Notes: a model not told the origin generated them from the sequence alone. Positions 33,536-43,441 are shown, counted from the first letter of the stretch. The stretch: DNA of 64,000 nucleotides from Longimicrobiales bacterium (GCA_951828585.1 OX639991.1:1024576-1088575); one strand, 5' to 3'. A program made the numbers and translations.

Positions 33536-33929
33536 CACTCCTCCCTCATCGTGGGCAGACCACCCGAGTTGGCGGGAAACGACATCATGCGAGGTTGCCC
33601 CAAGCAGCGTGACCTTACCGTATTGGACATTGCCTTCAAGTACAAGGGGCATGTGGGATTACGATTCTTCCCCTGCCCGATCACGGAATAAGCGCGGACG
33701 GCGGAATGATCACGGCCAAACTTGGGTTCCACCGGGCGACCCGTTGGTCGAATGTGGAAGCCATGCAAACAGTTAGCCGACCGCGGGGACCCGAAGACGG
33801 CTGGCTACTGCGACTCATGGCGGCTGGGTAACAGGCCAGACCGTCGGGCGCCTCACTCTCTTGCGCTACGTCCCCCCACCTCCAGGAACTCCACCACCTT
33901 CTCCCCCGTCACGTACAAGTCACCCTCCC
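33536..33929. other. Intergenic stretch upstream of the broken AAA+ gene
   Basis: About 390 bp with no supported gene. It should hold the promoter of the AAA+ gene. Near 33842-33925 the minus strand encodes a short run resembling a protein tail (LYVTGEKVVEFLEVGG), possibly the decayed partner of the ribbon-helix-helix gene. Confidence 0.4.
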
Positions 33930-34151
33930 TCAAGAGATGTCGCGGAAGACATCTTCGTCGGTGAGGTAGCCCCGTGCCCCGGCGAACGGCTTTATCAGGC
34001 ACCGTAGATCAGTCAACTGATCCAGCGCGAGTTGGCGCCTCAGAGCCTCGCGCACGAAGGAGCTTTGACTCTGGCCGCTCATCCGGGCGGCACGGTCCAA
34101 CTGTCGCTCCATCTCCGAGTCGATCCTGATCGTCACTTCAGTAGTCTTCAT
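33930..34151 (-). CDS. Ribbon-helix-helix (CopG/Arc-like) protein
   Basis: A 73-residue protein: MKTTEVTIRIDSEMERQLDRAARMSGQ then SQSSFVREALRRQLALDQL, a canonical strand-helix-helix DNA-binding fold, with a C-terminal tail DLRCLIKPFAGARGYLTDEDVFRDIS like that of antitoxins. An intact toxin gene does not follow; only a short decayed frame lies downstream. ATG 34151 is used; a TTG nine bases upstream with GAGG before it is an alternative start. Confidence 0.75.
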   Translation of the reverse strand: MKTTEVTIRIDSEMERQLDRAARMSGQSQSSFVREALRRQLALDQLTDLRCLIKPFAGARGYLTDEDVFRDIS

Positions 34152-34201
34152 GTCACTCAATCATCCTCGCCGTCTATCGCAACGGTTCATCCGAGGGGAC
34201 C

Positions 34202-35242
34202 CTAAACATTGAACCGCACATGCACCAGGTCCCCATCCACCACCACATACTCCTTCCCCTCAACCCGCATCAGCCCCACCTCCTTCACGGCCTGCTCCGA
34301 CCCGTGCTCGGCGAACACATCATACGGGATGATCTCGGCGCGGATGAAGCCGCGTTCCATGTCGCTGTGAATCTGCCCCGCGGCGGCGCGCGCCACAGTG
34401 CCCCGCTTGATCGTCCACGCACGCACATCCTCCCTGCCGATCGTGAAGAACGAGATCAGGTCCATGAGGCCGTACGCTGTGCGGATGAACCGCGCCAGGA
34501 TCGGTTCGGGCAGTCCCATGTCCTCGAGAAACTCGGCCTGGTCGTCGGGCTCCAACATGGCGATTTCGGCCTCGACGCTGGCCGAAAGAACCATTGCGGC
34601 GCCCCCCATTTGGTCCACCTCGCGGGCCAGTTCCGGTGAAAGCTCCTCGCCCGCCTGGTCCTCGGCGACGTTGACCGCGGCCAGGAGCGGCATGTCGGTC
34701 AGCAGTCCGTACCCCTTCACGAATCCCCGGTGCAACTCGGTAGCGGGCAGCACGCGAAGCGCCCTTCCCTCCTCCAGCGCGCCGGCACACGTCTCGAACG
34801 CATCGATTTCGCGCACGTCCGCGCGTTCCTTGCGGGCCCGGTCCAGCCGGCGCTCCACGACAGCCAGATCGGCCAGGACGCACTCGTCGTGGAAGGCCCG
34901 CAGGTCGCCGAGCGGGTCGGGATCGCCTTCGAGGGCGGGGTTGAGGAAGTCGCGCAGGACCAGGCAGAGCGCCTCGCGGTCCCTGATCTCATGCAGGCTT
35001 CCGGGGGACAGGACCTTGGCGCCCGCGCCGTACTCTCCCGGCACGTCGCGCAGGTTGATGGTCGCGTAGGTGGTCTTCTTCGGCGAGATGACGCGCGACA
35101 GGAAGTCGACGCGCGGATCCGGCACGCGCACGGTGCCAACCCGCACCTCGCCGCCGTAGCCGACGGGCACGTTCAGACCGGTCATGGCGTTGAAGAGGGT
35201 CGTCTTGCCGGAACCCGGGAAACCCGCGAGTCCGAATCTCAT
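34202..35242 (-). CDS. ychF: YchF/Ola1-like P-loop NTPase
   Basis: A 346-residue protein of the Obg-related YchF family: G1 GFPGSGKTTLFNAMTG at residues 7-22, a G3-like DVPGE, and the NxxE motif AAVNVAED in place of the usual NKxD, which lets YchF/Ola1 prefer ATP. The C-terminal TGS-like DUF933 domain has TIGREDVRAWTIKRGTVARAAAGQIHSDMERGFIRAEII and ends VDGDLVHVRFNV. It is ribosome-associated and linked to stress responses in other bacteria. Slightly shorter than typical (about 363). Confidence 0.9.
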   Translation of the reverse strand: MRFGLAGFPGSGKTTLFNAMTGLNVPVGYGGEVRVGTVRVPDPRVDFLSRVISPKKTTYATINLRDVPGEYGAGAKVLSPGSLHEIRDREALCLVLRDFLNPALEGDPDPLGDLRAFHDECVLADLAVVERRLDRARKERADVREIDAFETCAGALEEGRALRVLPATELHRGFVKGYGLLTDMPLLAAVNVAEDQAGEELSPELAREVDQMGGAAMVLSASVEAEIAMLEPDDQAEFLEDMGLPEPILARFIRTAYGLMDLISFFTIGREDVRAWTIKRGTVARAAAGQIHSDMERGFIRAEIIPYDVFAEHGSEQAVKEVGLMRVEGKEYVVVDGDLVHVRFNV

Positions 35243-35368
35243 GGCGAGGGGGTGGTCTTGGACATGTTGTGGAGTCACCTTGGCAGAGTTACCCCAAAAC
35301 GTGACACCGAAGCGGCCGGTGGCGGAAGCCCGTGACCGGCCTGGAAGCAACCAGCCGGGAGCGATCCG

Positions 35369-36682
35369 ATGACCGAAGGTTCGAAGCGGGCGCGGGCGGG
35401 AACGGCGGCCGGCCCCCTCTCCCGCCGCGGCTTTCTGACAGCGGGGGCGGCCGGAGTCGCCGGCGTCTCGTTGTCCGCCTGCTCCGATGGCACCGGGCAG
35501 GACGACGTGCCTGCGACCCATTCGCCCATTGCATCGCCCACCGGGTTGGAAGACGCCGACTGGGCCGACATCCGTGCCCGGTTCATCCTCGAGCCCGGCA
35601 CCGCATACATGAACAACGCCAGCCTTGGCATGCCTCCGGCGTCCGTCGCGGCCGCAGTTGGAGCCGGCTACGAAGCCCTCTCCCGCGAGCCCCTTCACGG
35701 GAAGCACGACCTGGGCGAGGTGATCGCCACCCGCGTGGTCCCCGGACTCGCCGCCTTTCTGGGGGCGGACCCGGAGGAGATCGTGCTGACTCGCAACGCA
35801 AGTGAAGCGCTGCACATGGGAGCGGTGGGGGTACACCTGGAACCGGGGGACGAGGTGCTCATCACGAGCCAGGAGCACCCGGCCGGGCGCCGTCCGTGGG
35901 AGTACCGGGCCGCGCGCCACGGGGTGAAGGTGAACACCGTCTTCATCCCGAGCCCCTTCGAGAGCGAAGAGCAGGTAACCGGACTCGTGGAATCGGCCCT
36001 CACCCCCGCAACGCGTGCGATCGCGTTCTGCCACGTCACCCGGGGCGGCCATCTCTATCCGGTCCGCTCACTGTGCGCACTGGCGCGCGAGCGAAGGATC
36101 GTGAGCCATGTGGACGGGGCCCAGGCGGTGGGGATGTTCCCCGTCGATCTGCACGACCTGGGGTGCGACACCTACTGCGCGAGCCTCCACAAGTGGATGC
36201 TGGGACCGATGGGGACCGGGTTCCTCTACCTCCGGGCGGATGCCCGCGACCGCGTCCGGTCGGCCTTCGCCCCCGAGGACACAACCGACACCCCCGCCTA
36301 CCATCCCCCCGGCACCTCCCCCCTCCCCACCCGAGCCGCCCTCGCGGCCTCGCTCGACTTCATGGAAGCGGTGGGGATCGCGAACGTCGCCGCCCGGACG
36401 CGCCACCTCTCCGACCAACTCAAATCCCGGCTCGCGTCCCTGTCCGGCGTCACCCTGCTGAGCGGCCCCACCCCCGCCACCTCCTGCCCCGGCTCCACCA
36501 TCTTCGAACTGGAAGGCGTCGACGCGATCGCCGCCGTCCCCCTCGTCGAGGAGCGCGCGAAGATCCACATTGACGAGCACCAGCGCGACGGCCACAACGC
36601 GATCCGCATCTCCACCCACGTCTACAACACGACCGCCGAGATCGACCGGGTGGTCGAGACGCTGCAGAGCCTTTCGGCGTAG
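35369..36682 (+). CDS. Tat-exported aminotransferase class V-fold PLP enzyme
   Basis: A 437-residue protein with a twin-arginine signal (LSRRGFLTAGAAGVAGVSLSAC) followed by a fold-type I PLP domain: TRNASEALHMGA, SHVDGAQAVGMFPVDLHDLGCDTYCASLHKWMLGPMGTGFLYL. The SxHKW lysine should form the Schiff base, and HVDGAQ supplies the Asp that holds the pyridine nitrogen. It resembles cysteine desulfurase/isopenicillin N epimerase-like enzymes that are exported in several phyla. Substrate unknown. Confidence 0.88.
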   Translation: MTEGSKRARAGTAAGPLSRRGFLTAGAAGVAGVSLSACSDGTGQDDVPATHSPIASPTGLEDADWADIRARFILEPGTAYMNNASLGMPPASVAAAVGAGYEALSREPLHGKHDLGEVIATRVVPGLAAFLGADPEEIVLTRNASEALHMGAVGVHLEPGDEVLITSQEHPAGRRPWEYRAARHGVKVNTVFIPSPFESEEQVTGLVESALTPATRAIAFCHVTRGGHLYPVRSLCALARERRIVSHVDGAQAVGMFPVDLHDLGCDTYCASLHKWMLGPMGTGFLYLRADARDRVRSAFAPEDTTDTPAYHPPGTSPLPTRAALAASLDFMEAVGIANVAARTRHLSDQLKSRLASLSGVTLLSGPTPATSCPGSTIFELEGVDAIAAVPLVEERAKIHIDEHQRDGHNAIRISTHVYNTTAEIDRVVETLQSLSA

Positions 36683-36740
36683 CCGGTGCGCCGCCGTCGC
36701 CCGACATCACCCCACAAAGGACCCCAACAGGAGCTGCCCC

Positions 36741-37790
36741 ATGTCCCCATCCCCCTCCCTGCGAACGGCCCTGATCCTCGCCCTGCCCCTCGCGGCCTGT
36801 GATATCCAGCCCATCCCGGAGGATGCTCAGCCCACGTCAACGGATGCTCAGCCCACCCCAGAGTATACTCTGCCCATCCCAGACGCTGATTTCATGCTCG
36901 GCACCGAGAACACCCACAACCGCTGGAGCGCCGTGATTCCGCCCGTGCTGACCGTCCCCTCGGGAGCGGTCGTGGAGGTGCACACCAAGGAGGCGTCCGA
37001 CGGCCAGATCACCGAGTCGACGACGGTGGACGACCTGGCCAACATCGACTTCGGCCTGATCCACGCGCTGACCGGGCCGATCCAGGTGGAGGGCGCCAGC
37101 CCGGGCGACGTCCTCGCGGTAACCATCCACGAAGTCGAAGTGAGTGGTTGGGGCTGGGCAACCATCCTGCCGGGATTCGGCTTCCTGGCCGACGAGTTCA
37201 CCGAACCCTGGATCCGCGGCTTCCCCATGGAGCCCGGCGCGACCGAGGTCCGCTTCAACGACGACATCACGCTGCCGCTGGCGCCCTTCGCCGGCGTGCT
37301 GGGCGTCGCGCCCGCCACCGATTCCATGCTCGTGACGATCCCGCCGCGCACCAACGGCGGCAACATGGACAACCGCCACATGACCGCAGGGACCACCGTC
37401 TACCTGCCCGTCCAGGTCGAGGGCGCGCTCTTCTCGATCGGCGACACGCACGCGGCGCAGGGGGACGGCGAGGTGTCGGGGACGGCCATCGAGGCGCCGA
37501 TGCGGATCGTCCTCACGCTCGAGGTCATCGAGAACACGCGGGGGATGGTCGAGCCGCAGTACGAGACGGGGGATTACTACGCGGTGACGGGGTTCGCGAC
37601 GACGATCGACGAGGCGGCGCGCAAGGCGACGCGGTACATGATCGACTACCTGGTGGCGGAGCATGGACTGACGCCGGAGGAGGCTTATGTGCTGTGTTCG
37701 CTGGCGGGGGATTTGAAGATCTCGGAGACGGTGGATGTGCCGCACATGCTGGTGAGCATGCATATGCCGAAGGGGGTTTTCGGGGGGTGA
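36741..37790 (+). CDS. Acetamidase/formamidase-family lipoprotein
   Basis: A 349-residue predicted lipoprotein (ALILALPLAAC, Cys near residue 20). The body matches the acetamidase/formamidase fold: ENTHNRWSAVIPPVLTVPSG, VEGASPGDVLAVTIHEVEV, GNMDNRHMTAGTTVYLPVQVEGALFSIGDTHAAQGDGEVSG and EEAYVLCSLAGDLKISETVD. The family hydrolyses short amides to carboxylate and ammonia. Residues 24-40 contain a small tandem repeat (DAQPT). CAGGAG precedes the ATG. It follows the PLP enzyme by 58 bp and may share its transcript. Confidence 0.88.
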   Translation: MSPSPSLRTALILALPLAACDIQPIPEDAQPTSTDAQPTPEYTLPIPDADFMLGTENTHNRWSAVIPPVLTVPSGAVVEVHTKEASDGQITESTTVDDLANIDFGLIHALTGPIQVEGASPGDVLAVTIHEVEVSGWGWATILPGFGFLADEFTEPWIRGFPMEPGATEVRFNDDITLPLAPFAGVLGVAPATDSMLVTIPPRTNGGNMDNRHMTAGTTVYLPVQVEGALFSIGDTHAAQGDGEVSGTAIEAPMRIVLTLEVIENTRGMVEPQYETGDYYAVTGFATTIDEAARKATRYMIDYLVAEHGLTPEEAYVLCSLAGDLKISETVDVPHMLVSMHMPKGVFGG

Positions 37791-37840
37791 AGTCAACTTG
37801 CTGGCGGGGCCGGAGGGATGAGCTGGTGATTGCGTGCCTC

Positions 37841-37950
37841 GAAGGAGGTATGCGACCGCACCTCACATGTCGTATCTTGGGCTGCGACCCGGCCTTGGGA
37901 GCTCCTCCAGGGCGATGACGGAATGAAGACACGAAGAAGATGGCAGCCAA
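37841..37950 (+). repeat. hsdM-type leader, copy 1
   Basis: A 110-bp segment about 88% identical to 39899-40008, where it forms the leader and first codons of hsdM. This copy includes an ATG followed by the first four hsdM codons (MAAK) and then a quick stop (VGDDS, TGA) just after the AlbA-gene start. Both copies hold a conserved hairpin (CCTTGG with CCAAGG, or CCAGGG with one wobble pair). Confidence 0.75.
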
Positions 37951-37965
37951 GGTGGGAGACGACTC

Positions 37966-39717
37966 GTGAACGCAACGGATTCGGAGATTCGCCGGCGTCT
38001 TCGGCTGGGAGAGGACAGTGGCTGGGAATTCAAGCGGTTCGAGTTCCGCGGCGACCTCCCCACCAGCCCGCGGCGCGAGGACCTGGCCGACGAGATGGTC
38101 GCCTTCGCCAACGCGAGCGGAGGCACGCTCCTCTGCGGGGTTGAGGACGACGGACGGCTCCAGGACATGTCGCCGGGTCAGATGGCGGCGCTCGACAGGG
38201 TGCTCGTCGAGGTGAGTACGGATGCGATCGAACCCGCGCTTCGAATCGAGGTGCATCATCGCGAACTTGATGGCAGGGGCTTCGTGCTCGTCGCCATTCC
38301 CCGGGGCGAGGCCGTTCACGAGCGCTCCGGGCGTGCATTCATCCGGGTCGGAGCGACCAAACGCCGGTTGGGAGGCGACGAACGCCTGCGTCTTGCCCAG
38401 GGCCGAGCACAGAGCCGCTTTCTCTGGTTCGACCGACAGGTCGTCCCGGGAACCGGAATCGAGACGCTCGACGAGAGGCTCTGGGGACCGCTTCTCAGCG
38501 TGGCCGGTGCCGCCGATCCGAGCCGGGGATTGGCCAACCTGCGACTCCTGGCGGAGGCGGAGGGCGGCGTGGAGCGCGCCACCGTCGCCGGTGTGCTGCT
38601 CTGCGCCCGCAGACCGCAGGAGTGGCTCCCGCAAGCCACAATCATGGCAACCCACTATCGCGGCACGGACCGCGCTTCCGGTCAACTGGACGGTCGGGAG
38701 ATCGCGGGTCCGCTGCCCGAGCAGATCGCCGCCGCGGTCGGCTTCGTCGCCCGCAACATGCGCGTCGCGGCTCGGAAGACACCCGCGCGCGTGGATCTGC
38801 CGCAGTACAGTCAGACCGCCGTCTTCGAAGCCGTCGTCAACGCGGTGGCTCACCGGGACTACTCCATCGCGTCGCAACGGATCAGGTTGTCGATGTTCAG
38901 CGACCGGCTCGAAATCGACTCGCCCGGACGGCTTGCCAACGGCATGACGATCGAAGCCATGGCGTCGTCCCAGGCGACGCGGAACGAGGTCGTAGCTTCC
39001 GTCTTCGGGCGGTTTCCCGTGGGCGACATACCCGGGTCCGGGCATCGTCGGTATCTGATGGAGCGCCGGGGCGACGGCGTCCCGATCATCATCGAGGCAA
39101 CCCGCGAAACGACGGGCCTGGCGCCGCGGTACGAACTGGTCGGGGAGACCGGACTGGTCCTCACCGTCCCCGCCGCCGAACTCCAGCCCACTCCGGCGGT
39201 AGCCACGGTGACCGTGCACCATGCCGGGTTGCCGCTACCGGGAGCCGATGTCGTCGCGCTCTTCCCGAACAAGACCTGGCGACGGGCAACGACCGACGAT
39301 GCCGGAGAAGTGGCCTTCGACCTGCACAGCACGCACCTCCCCATGACCGTATACGCCGCCGCGCCGGGATACGCCGCGAGGCTTGAGCGCGGCTGGATTC
39401 CGCGACAGGGCAGCCTGGTGCTTGCCCTCGACCGACTTCCCGGCGGCGGCGCGACCATCTTCCCGGAAGCGGCCGGCCACATCCCCGGCCTCAGAGGGCG
39501 GTTGAACCCGGTACGAGACACAGCCGACAGGACCTACCTGCATGCGCCGAACATTGCCGTCGAGCAGGGGCGGGAGCAACCGGTGCACTTTCGCTGCGGC
39601 AGACCGATGCGGCTCACCGACGCCTTCGGGGTGGAGATGTCGGTGACCATTGTCGACATTCTCGGCAAGACCGCGCTCGTGGAATACCGGCCATTCGAGG
39701 TGGATTCGGAAGTCTGA
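37966..39717 (+). CDS. AlbA_2/Schlafen-type ATP-binding protein with regulatory-like C-terminal domain
   Basis: A 583-residue protein. Residues 1-130 form an AlbA_2/Schlafen DNA- or RNA-binding domain (DSGWEFKRFEFRGD, LADEMVAFANASGGTLLCGVEDDG, RAFIRVGATKR). A middle region ends in a HATPase_c_4-like fold (VVNAVAHRDYS, DRLEIDSPGRLANGM, TRNEVVASV). A C-terminal Ig-like segment (LPLPGADVVALFPNKTWRRA, PMTVYAAAPGYAARLERGW) resembles carboxypeptidase-regulatory domains, then PGLRGRLNPVRDTADRTYL. GTG start, GGGAG upstream. Proteins like this occur inside type I restriction loci; hsdM follows at 39998. Confidence 0.82.
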   Translation: MNATDSEIRRRLRLGEDSGWEFKRFEFRGDLPTSPRREDLADEMVAFANASGGTLLCGVEDDGRLQDMSPGQMAALDRVLVEVSTDAIEPALRIEVHHRELDGRGFVLVAIPRGEAVHERSGRAFIRVGATKRRLGGDERLRLAQGRAQSRFLWFDRQVVPGTGIETLDERLWGPLLSVAGAADPSRGLANLRLLAEAEGGVERATVAGVLLCARRPQEWLPQATIMATHYRGTDRASGQLDGREIAGPLPEQIAAAVGFVARNMRVAARKTPARVDLPQYSQTAVFEAVVNAVAHRDYSIASQRIRLSMFSDRLEIDSPGRLANGMTIEAMASSQATRNEVVASVFGRFPVGDIPGSGHRRYLMERRGDGVPIIIEATRETTGLAPRYELVGETGLVLTVPAAELQPTPAVATVTVHHAGLPLPGADVVALFPNKTWRRATTDDAGEVAFDLHSTHLPMTVYAAAPGYAARLERGWIPRQGSLVLALDRLPGGGATIFPEAAGHIPGLRGRLNPVRDTADRTYLHAPNIAVEQGREQPVHFRCGRPMRLTDAFGVEMSVTIVDILGKTALVEYRPFEVDSEV

Positions 39718-39898
39718 GTATGCGACGGACCATCGATACGACCTTCCTGCGAAGGGCGAAACCGAGGTCGTCGTCTAGAGGGAGATTTGGAACGCGGGGC
39801 AACGTGTGCAGGTTTTGCACAGGTTCGGCCGGAAGGTGGGCGTAGGGACGGAGCCCACCTCAGGCTCCGACAGGCATCGGCCGAGACCGACCTGCCTC
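39718..39898 (+). other. Remnant of a second HEPN-gene 5' end
   Basis: Just after the AlbA-gene stop, 39732-39751 matches the start of the HEPN gene (41554-41573) at 19 of 20 bases (reading IDTTFLR), in the same position relative to the preceding gene's stop. The similarity then ends. No functional gene is seen here. Confidence 0.55.
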
Positions 39899-40008
39899 GA
39901 CGGAGGTATACGAGCGCAGGCCACATGCCCTATCTTGGGCTGCGACCCGGCCTTGGGAGTTCCTCCAAGGCAATGACGGAATGAAGACACGAGGAAGATG
40001 GCAGCCAA
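39899..40008 (+). repeat. hsdM leader, copy 2
   Basis: The 110 bp immediately upstream of and into hsdM, matching copy 1 at 37841-37950. It includes GAGGAAG before the hsdM ATG (39998) and the conserved hairpin, so it probably carries promoter or leader control elements. Confidence 0.75.
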
Positions 40009-41551
40009 AAAGACCAACAGCGGCGCCACCACAGGCTACGAGGCCGAGTTGTGGGCCATGGCCGACGCCCTCCGCGGCTCGATGGACGCCGCCGAGTACA
40101 AGCACGTCGTGCTCGGACTCATCTTCCTGAAGTACATCTCGGACGCCTTCGAGGAGCGCCACGCGGCGGTCCTGGACGAGTGGGGGGAGGAAGCTGCGGA
40201 GGACCGCGACGAGTACATCGCCGAGAACATCTTCTGGGTGCCCCAGGAGGCCCGCTGGGCGTACGTCAAGGCCCGGGCAAGGCAACCGACCATCGGCCAG
40301 ATCGTGGATCAAGCCATGACCGCGATCGAGCGGGACAACCCGGCACTAAAGGAGGTGCTGCCCAAGGACTACGCGCGGCCCGGCCTGGACAAGCAGCGTC
40401 TCGGCCAGCTGATCGACATGGTCGGAAACATCCGCGTCGGGGACGCCGAGGCCCGCTCCCGTGATGTGATCGGCCGCGTCTACGAGTACTTCCTGTCGCA
40501 GTTCGCGAGTGTGGAGGGAAGGAAGGGTGGCGAGTTCTACACCCCACGCTGCGTCGTCAAGCTGCTCGTCGAAATGCTGGAACCCTACCGTGGGCGGGTC
40601 TACGATCCGTGCTGCGGTTCCTCGGGCATGTTCGTGCAGTCGATCGAGTTCATTCGCGCCCACGCCAGCGGCAACGGCAACGGTGGGAACGGGCGCGGCG
40701 ACATCTCGGTCTACGGCCAGGAGTCGAACTACACGACGTGGCGGCTCGCCCGGATGAACCTGGCCATTCGCGGGATCGGCGGGCAGATCGCCCACGGCGA
40801 CACCTTTCACAACGACCGCCATCCGGACCTGAAGGCCGACTTCATCCTCGCCAATCCCCCGTTCAACGTCTCGGACTGGGGTGGCGAGCGGCTGGTCGGG
40901 GACAAGCGGTGGCGCTACGGAGTCCCGCCCAAGGGGAACGCCAACTTCGCCTGGGTGCAGCACATGGTCCATCATCTTGCCCCGAACGGCGTTGCCGGAT
41001 TCGTGCTGGCCAACGGGTCGATGTCGTCGAATCAGTCCGGCGAAGGCGAGATCCGGAAGAACCTGGTCGAAGCGGAACTGGTGGACTGCATGGTTGCCAT
41101 GCCGGGCCAGCTCTTCTACTCGACCCAGATTCCCGTCTGTCTGTGGTTCCTGGCGCGAGGACGCCGGCGGCGCGGAGAGATCCTGTTCATCGACGCGAGG
41201 AAGCTCGGCCGGATGGTGGACCGGACGCACCGCGAACTGACCGACGAGGACATTGCGCGGATAGCGGACACCTACCACGCCTGGCGGACGGGAGAGGAGG
41301 GGGACGGCTACGCCGATGTGCCCGGATTCTGCAAGAGTGTCACGCTGGACGAGGTGCGCAAGCACGGCCACGTCCTGACACCCGGCCGCTACGTCGGTGT
41401 GGAGCCGCAGGAGGATGACGGCGAGCCGTTCGAGGACAAGATGAAGCGGCTAGTGGCGGAGCTTCGCGAACAGCAGGCCGAGGGTGCGCGGCTCGATGCC
41501 GCGATTGGCGAGAACCTGAGGGCGCTGGGATTCGGAGGTATGGGGCGGTGA
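39998..41551 (+). CDS. hsdM: Type I restriction-modification DNA methyltransferase subunit HsdM
   Basis: A 517-residue N6-adenine methyltransferase. HsdM N-terminal helices ([38 protein letters not shown]), the SAM-binding motif [15 protein letters not shown], and catalytic motif [19 protein letters not shown] are all present, followed by [44 protein letters not shown]. It forms M2S complexes with HsdS. Intact. The GTGA at 41548-41551 couples it to the HEPN gene. Confidence 0.95.
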   Translation: MAAKKTNSGATTGYEAELWAMADALRGSMDAAEYKHVVLGLIFLKYISDAFEERHAAVLDEWGEEAAEDRDEYIAENIFWVPQEARWAYVKARARQPTIGQIVDQAMTAIERDNPALKEVLPKDYARPGLDKQRLGQLIDMVGNIRVGDAEARSRDVIGRVYEYFLSQFASVEGRKGGEFYTPRCVVKLLVEMLEPYRGRVYDPCCGSSGMFVQSIEFIRAHASGNGNGGNGRGDISVYGQESNYTTWRLARMNLAIRGIGGQIAHGDTFHNDRHPDLKADFILANPPFNVSDWGGERLVGDKRWRYGVPPKGNANFAWVQHMVHHLAPNGVAGFVLANGSMSSNQSGEGEIRKNLVEAELVDCMVAMPGQLFYSTQIPVCLWFLARGRRRRGEILFIDARKLGRMVDRTHRELTDEDIARIADTYHAWRTGEEGDGYADVPGFCKSVTLDEVRKHGHVLTPGRYVGVEPQEDDGEPFEDKMKRLVAELREQQAEGARLDAAIGENLRALGFGGMGR

Positions 41552-41672
41552 GTATCGACACGACCTTCCTGCGCCGCTGCATCGCGTCGCTCGAGCGTGC
41601 GCTGGAGGGCATCGAACGGCAGGAGCCAAGCGACGATGTCATGTACGACATCTACCGGGCAGCGTGCGTCAA

Positions 41673-43441
41673 CCCCCCTTATTCACGAATGGCCGGGAGG
41701 CGAGGCGACGTGAGGCGGCAAGTGCTTTAGATTCAGAGTGTTAGAAGGATCGCGAGCACCTGCCAGCCATCACGTCGGGGGTGAAGATAATGGATGCGCC
41801 GTTCAGCTTCAACAGGTCGATCAGGATTGGGTCCGGCCGGGACCGGATCACGGGGGATTCGGGGGCTCTGACGGGGCGCGAGCTGCTGCGGCGCAGCAGG
41901 GTGGCGCGGTTTCTGGCGGAGGGGCTGCCGGACAAGCGGGACGGGCGCCGGATCCGGCATTCTCAGAGGCGGCTGGCGCGGACGCTTCTGCTGCTGGCGG
42001 GGCAGGGCCGCCGGGACCATGGCGACGCGACGGAGCTGCGCGACGATCCGGCGCTGCGGCTGGCCACCGGCGACCGGGCGGGCACGGCTCCGCTGGGCGA
42101 GGGCGGGTGCCTGCCCTCGCAGCCGACGCTGTCGCGGCGGGTGGCGGCGTGGTCGGCGAAGGAGGGCGTCGAGGTGCTGCGCGAGGGGTTGCAGCGGCTG
42201 GCGGGGTGGCGGCTGAAGGCGATGGGCGGCCGGCGGCGTCCGAAGACGCTGGTGATCGACATCGACAGCCTGCCGGTCGAGGTCCATGGGGAACAGCCGG
42301 GCAGCGCGTGGAACGGCTACTATCACCGGCGCGTGTATCATCCGATCGTGGCGGCGGCGGGGGAGACGGGCGACATCCTGGATCTGCGGCTGCGCGAGGG
42401 GCAGGTGCACACGGCGGACGGCGGGCTGGAGTTCGTCCTCGAGGTGCTGGAGCGGGCGGAGCGGCATCTGTGCGGGAAGGCAGCGGTGCGCTTCGACGCG
42501 GGATATCCCGGCGAGCCGCTGATGGCGGCGCTGGAGGAGCGGGGCACGCACTACGTGGCCCGGGTGCGCAACAACGCCGTGCTGAAGCGCCTGGCGCTGC
42601 CGGCCATGGACGCCGTGGTCTGGGATGCGCTGAACAACGGGGCGCCCGGCGGCGAGCCCCGCACCTGGGTTTGCGAGTCGTCCTACCGGGCCGGGTCGTG
42701 GTCCCGTTCCCGCCGGGTCGTGCAGGTCGTCGTCGAGCGGCCGGGCGAACTCATCCCGCGCTGCTTCTGGCTGCTGACCTCGATGCCGTCGGAGGAGATG
42801 TCCGGCGAGGACCTCCTGGCGCTGTACCGCAAGCGCGGCAAGGCGGAGGGCCACCTGGGCGAGCTGATGAGCGTCGTCTCCCCGGCCCTGTCGTCCACGT
42901 CGCGCCGCAAGAGCCACTACCGGGGCAAGAAGATCGCGAAGCGCGAGAAGGGTGTGGACCCCTTCGCGTGCAACCAGGTGCGCCTGCTGCTCGCCGGCTT
43001 CGGCTACCAGATCATGCACGTCCAGCGCGCCGTGCTGGAGCGCATGACCGGAACCGGCTGGAGCCTGCGGCGTCTCGCGGACCGCGTGCTCCGCACCCCG
43101 GCGCGCTTCACCGTATCGGGCCGCCGGATTACGATGACCATCGGAGGCGCGTCGGCGCACTGGCGCATGCTCGCCCGCGGGCTCGCGACCCTGCACGGGC
43201 CCTCCGGATAGCGCGGGCGCCGCCAGGCGCCGAACCCTTTCCCGGCCCCGGCGGCCGCAAGGACGCCGAGGTGTCTCCAAGCGCCGGAAACCGGCTCGGT
43301 TCGGTCGAACAAACTAACCTTTTCGGACTCGAAACGCCCGTTTTTTGCCCCCGGAACCGCCCCCGACCCGCCATCGGGGTTGTGAGAGGCCTCTCAGCCC
43401 CCTACCTTGCCCTCGACTCGCGAATTCATGAATAAGGCAGG
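41673..43441. mobile_element. IS1380-family element in the HEPN gene
   Basis: 1769 bp with terminal inverted repeats CC-N2-CCTTATTCA-N-GAAT at both ends, flanked by the 5-bp direct repeat GTCAA (41668-41672 and 43442-43446). It contains one complete transposase gene in the direction of the host operon. The clean duplication and intact gene suggest a recent insertion. Confidence 0.9.
41790..43211 (+). CDS. IS1380-family transposase
   Basis: A 473-residue DDE transposase: LVIDIDSLPVEVHGEQPGSA with the first Asp, YYHRRVYHPIVAAAGETG, VRFDAGYPGEPLMAAL with the second Asp, and LYRKRGKAEGHLGELM with the Y-(2)-R-(3)-E-(6)-K-like terminal motif and catalytic Glu. This is the IS1380 pattern. An in-frame GTG nine bases upstream is an alternative start. 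Intact. Confidence 0.92.
   Translation: MDAPFSFNRSIRIGSGRDRITGDSGALTGRELLRRSRVARFLAEGLPDKRDGRRIRHSQRRLARTLLLLAGQGRRDHGDATELRDDPALRLATGDRAGTAPLGEGGCLPSQPTLSRRVAAWSAKEGVEVLREGLQRLAGWRLKAMGGRRRPKTLVIDIDSLPVEVHGEQPGSAWNGYYHRRVYHPIVAAAGETGDILDLRLREGQVHTADGGLEFVLEVLERAERHLCGKAAVRFDAGYPGEPLMAALEERGTHYVARVRNNAVLKRLALPAMDAVVWDALNNGAPGGEPRTWVCESSYRAGSWSRSRRVVQVVVERPGELIPRCFWLLTSMPSEEMSGEDLLALYRKRGKAEGHLGELMSVVSPALSSTSRRKSHYRGKKIAKREKGVDPFACNQVRLLLAGFGYQIMHVQRAVLERMTGTGWSLRRLADRVLRTPARFTVSGRRITMTIGGASAHWRMLARGLATLHGPSG

Noticed and set aside
33536-33652. Extended N terminus of the AAA+ protein (39 more codons in frame)
   Set aside because: The GGGAGGAG ribosome site directly before ATG 33535 marks the real start; the upstream codons include that site.
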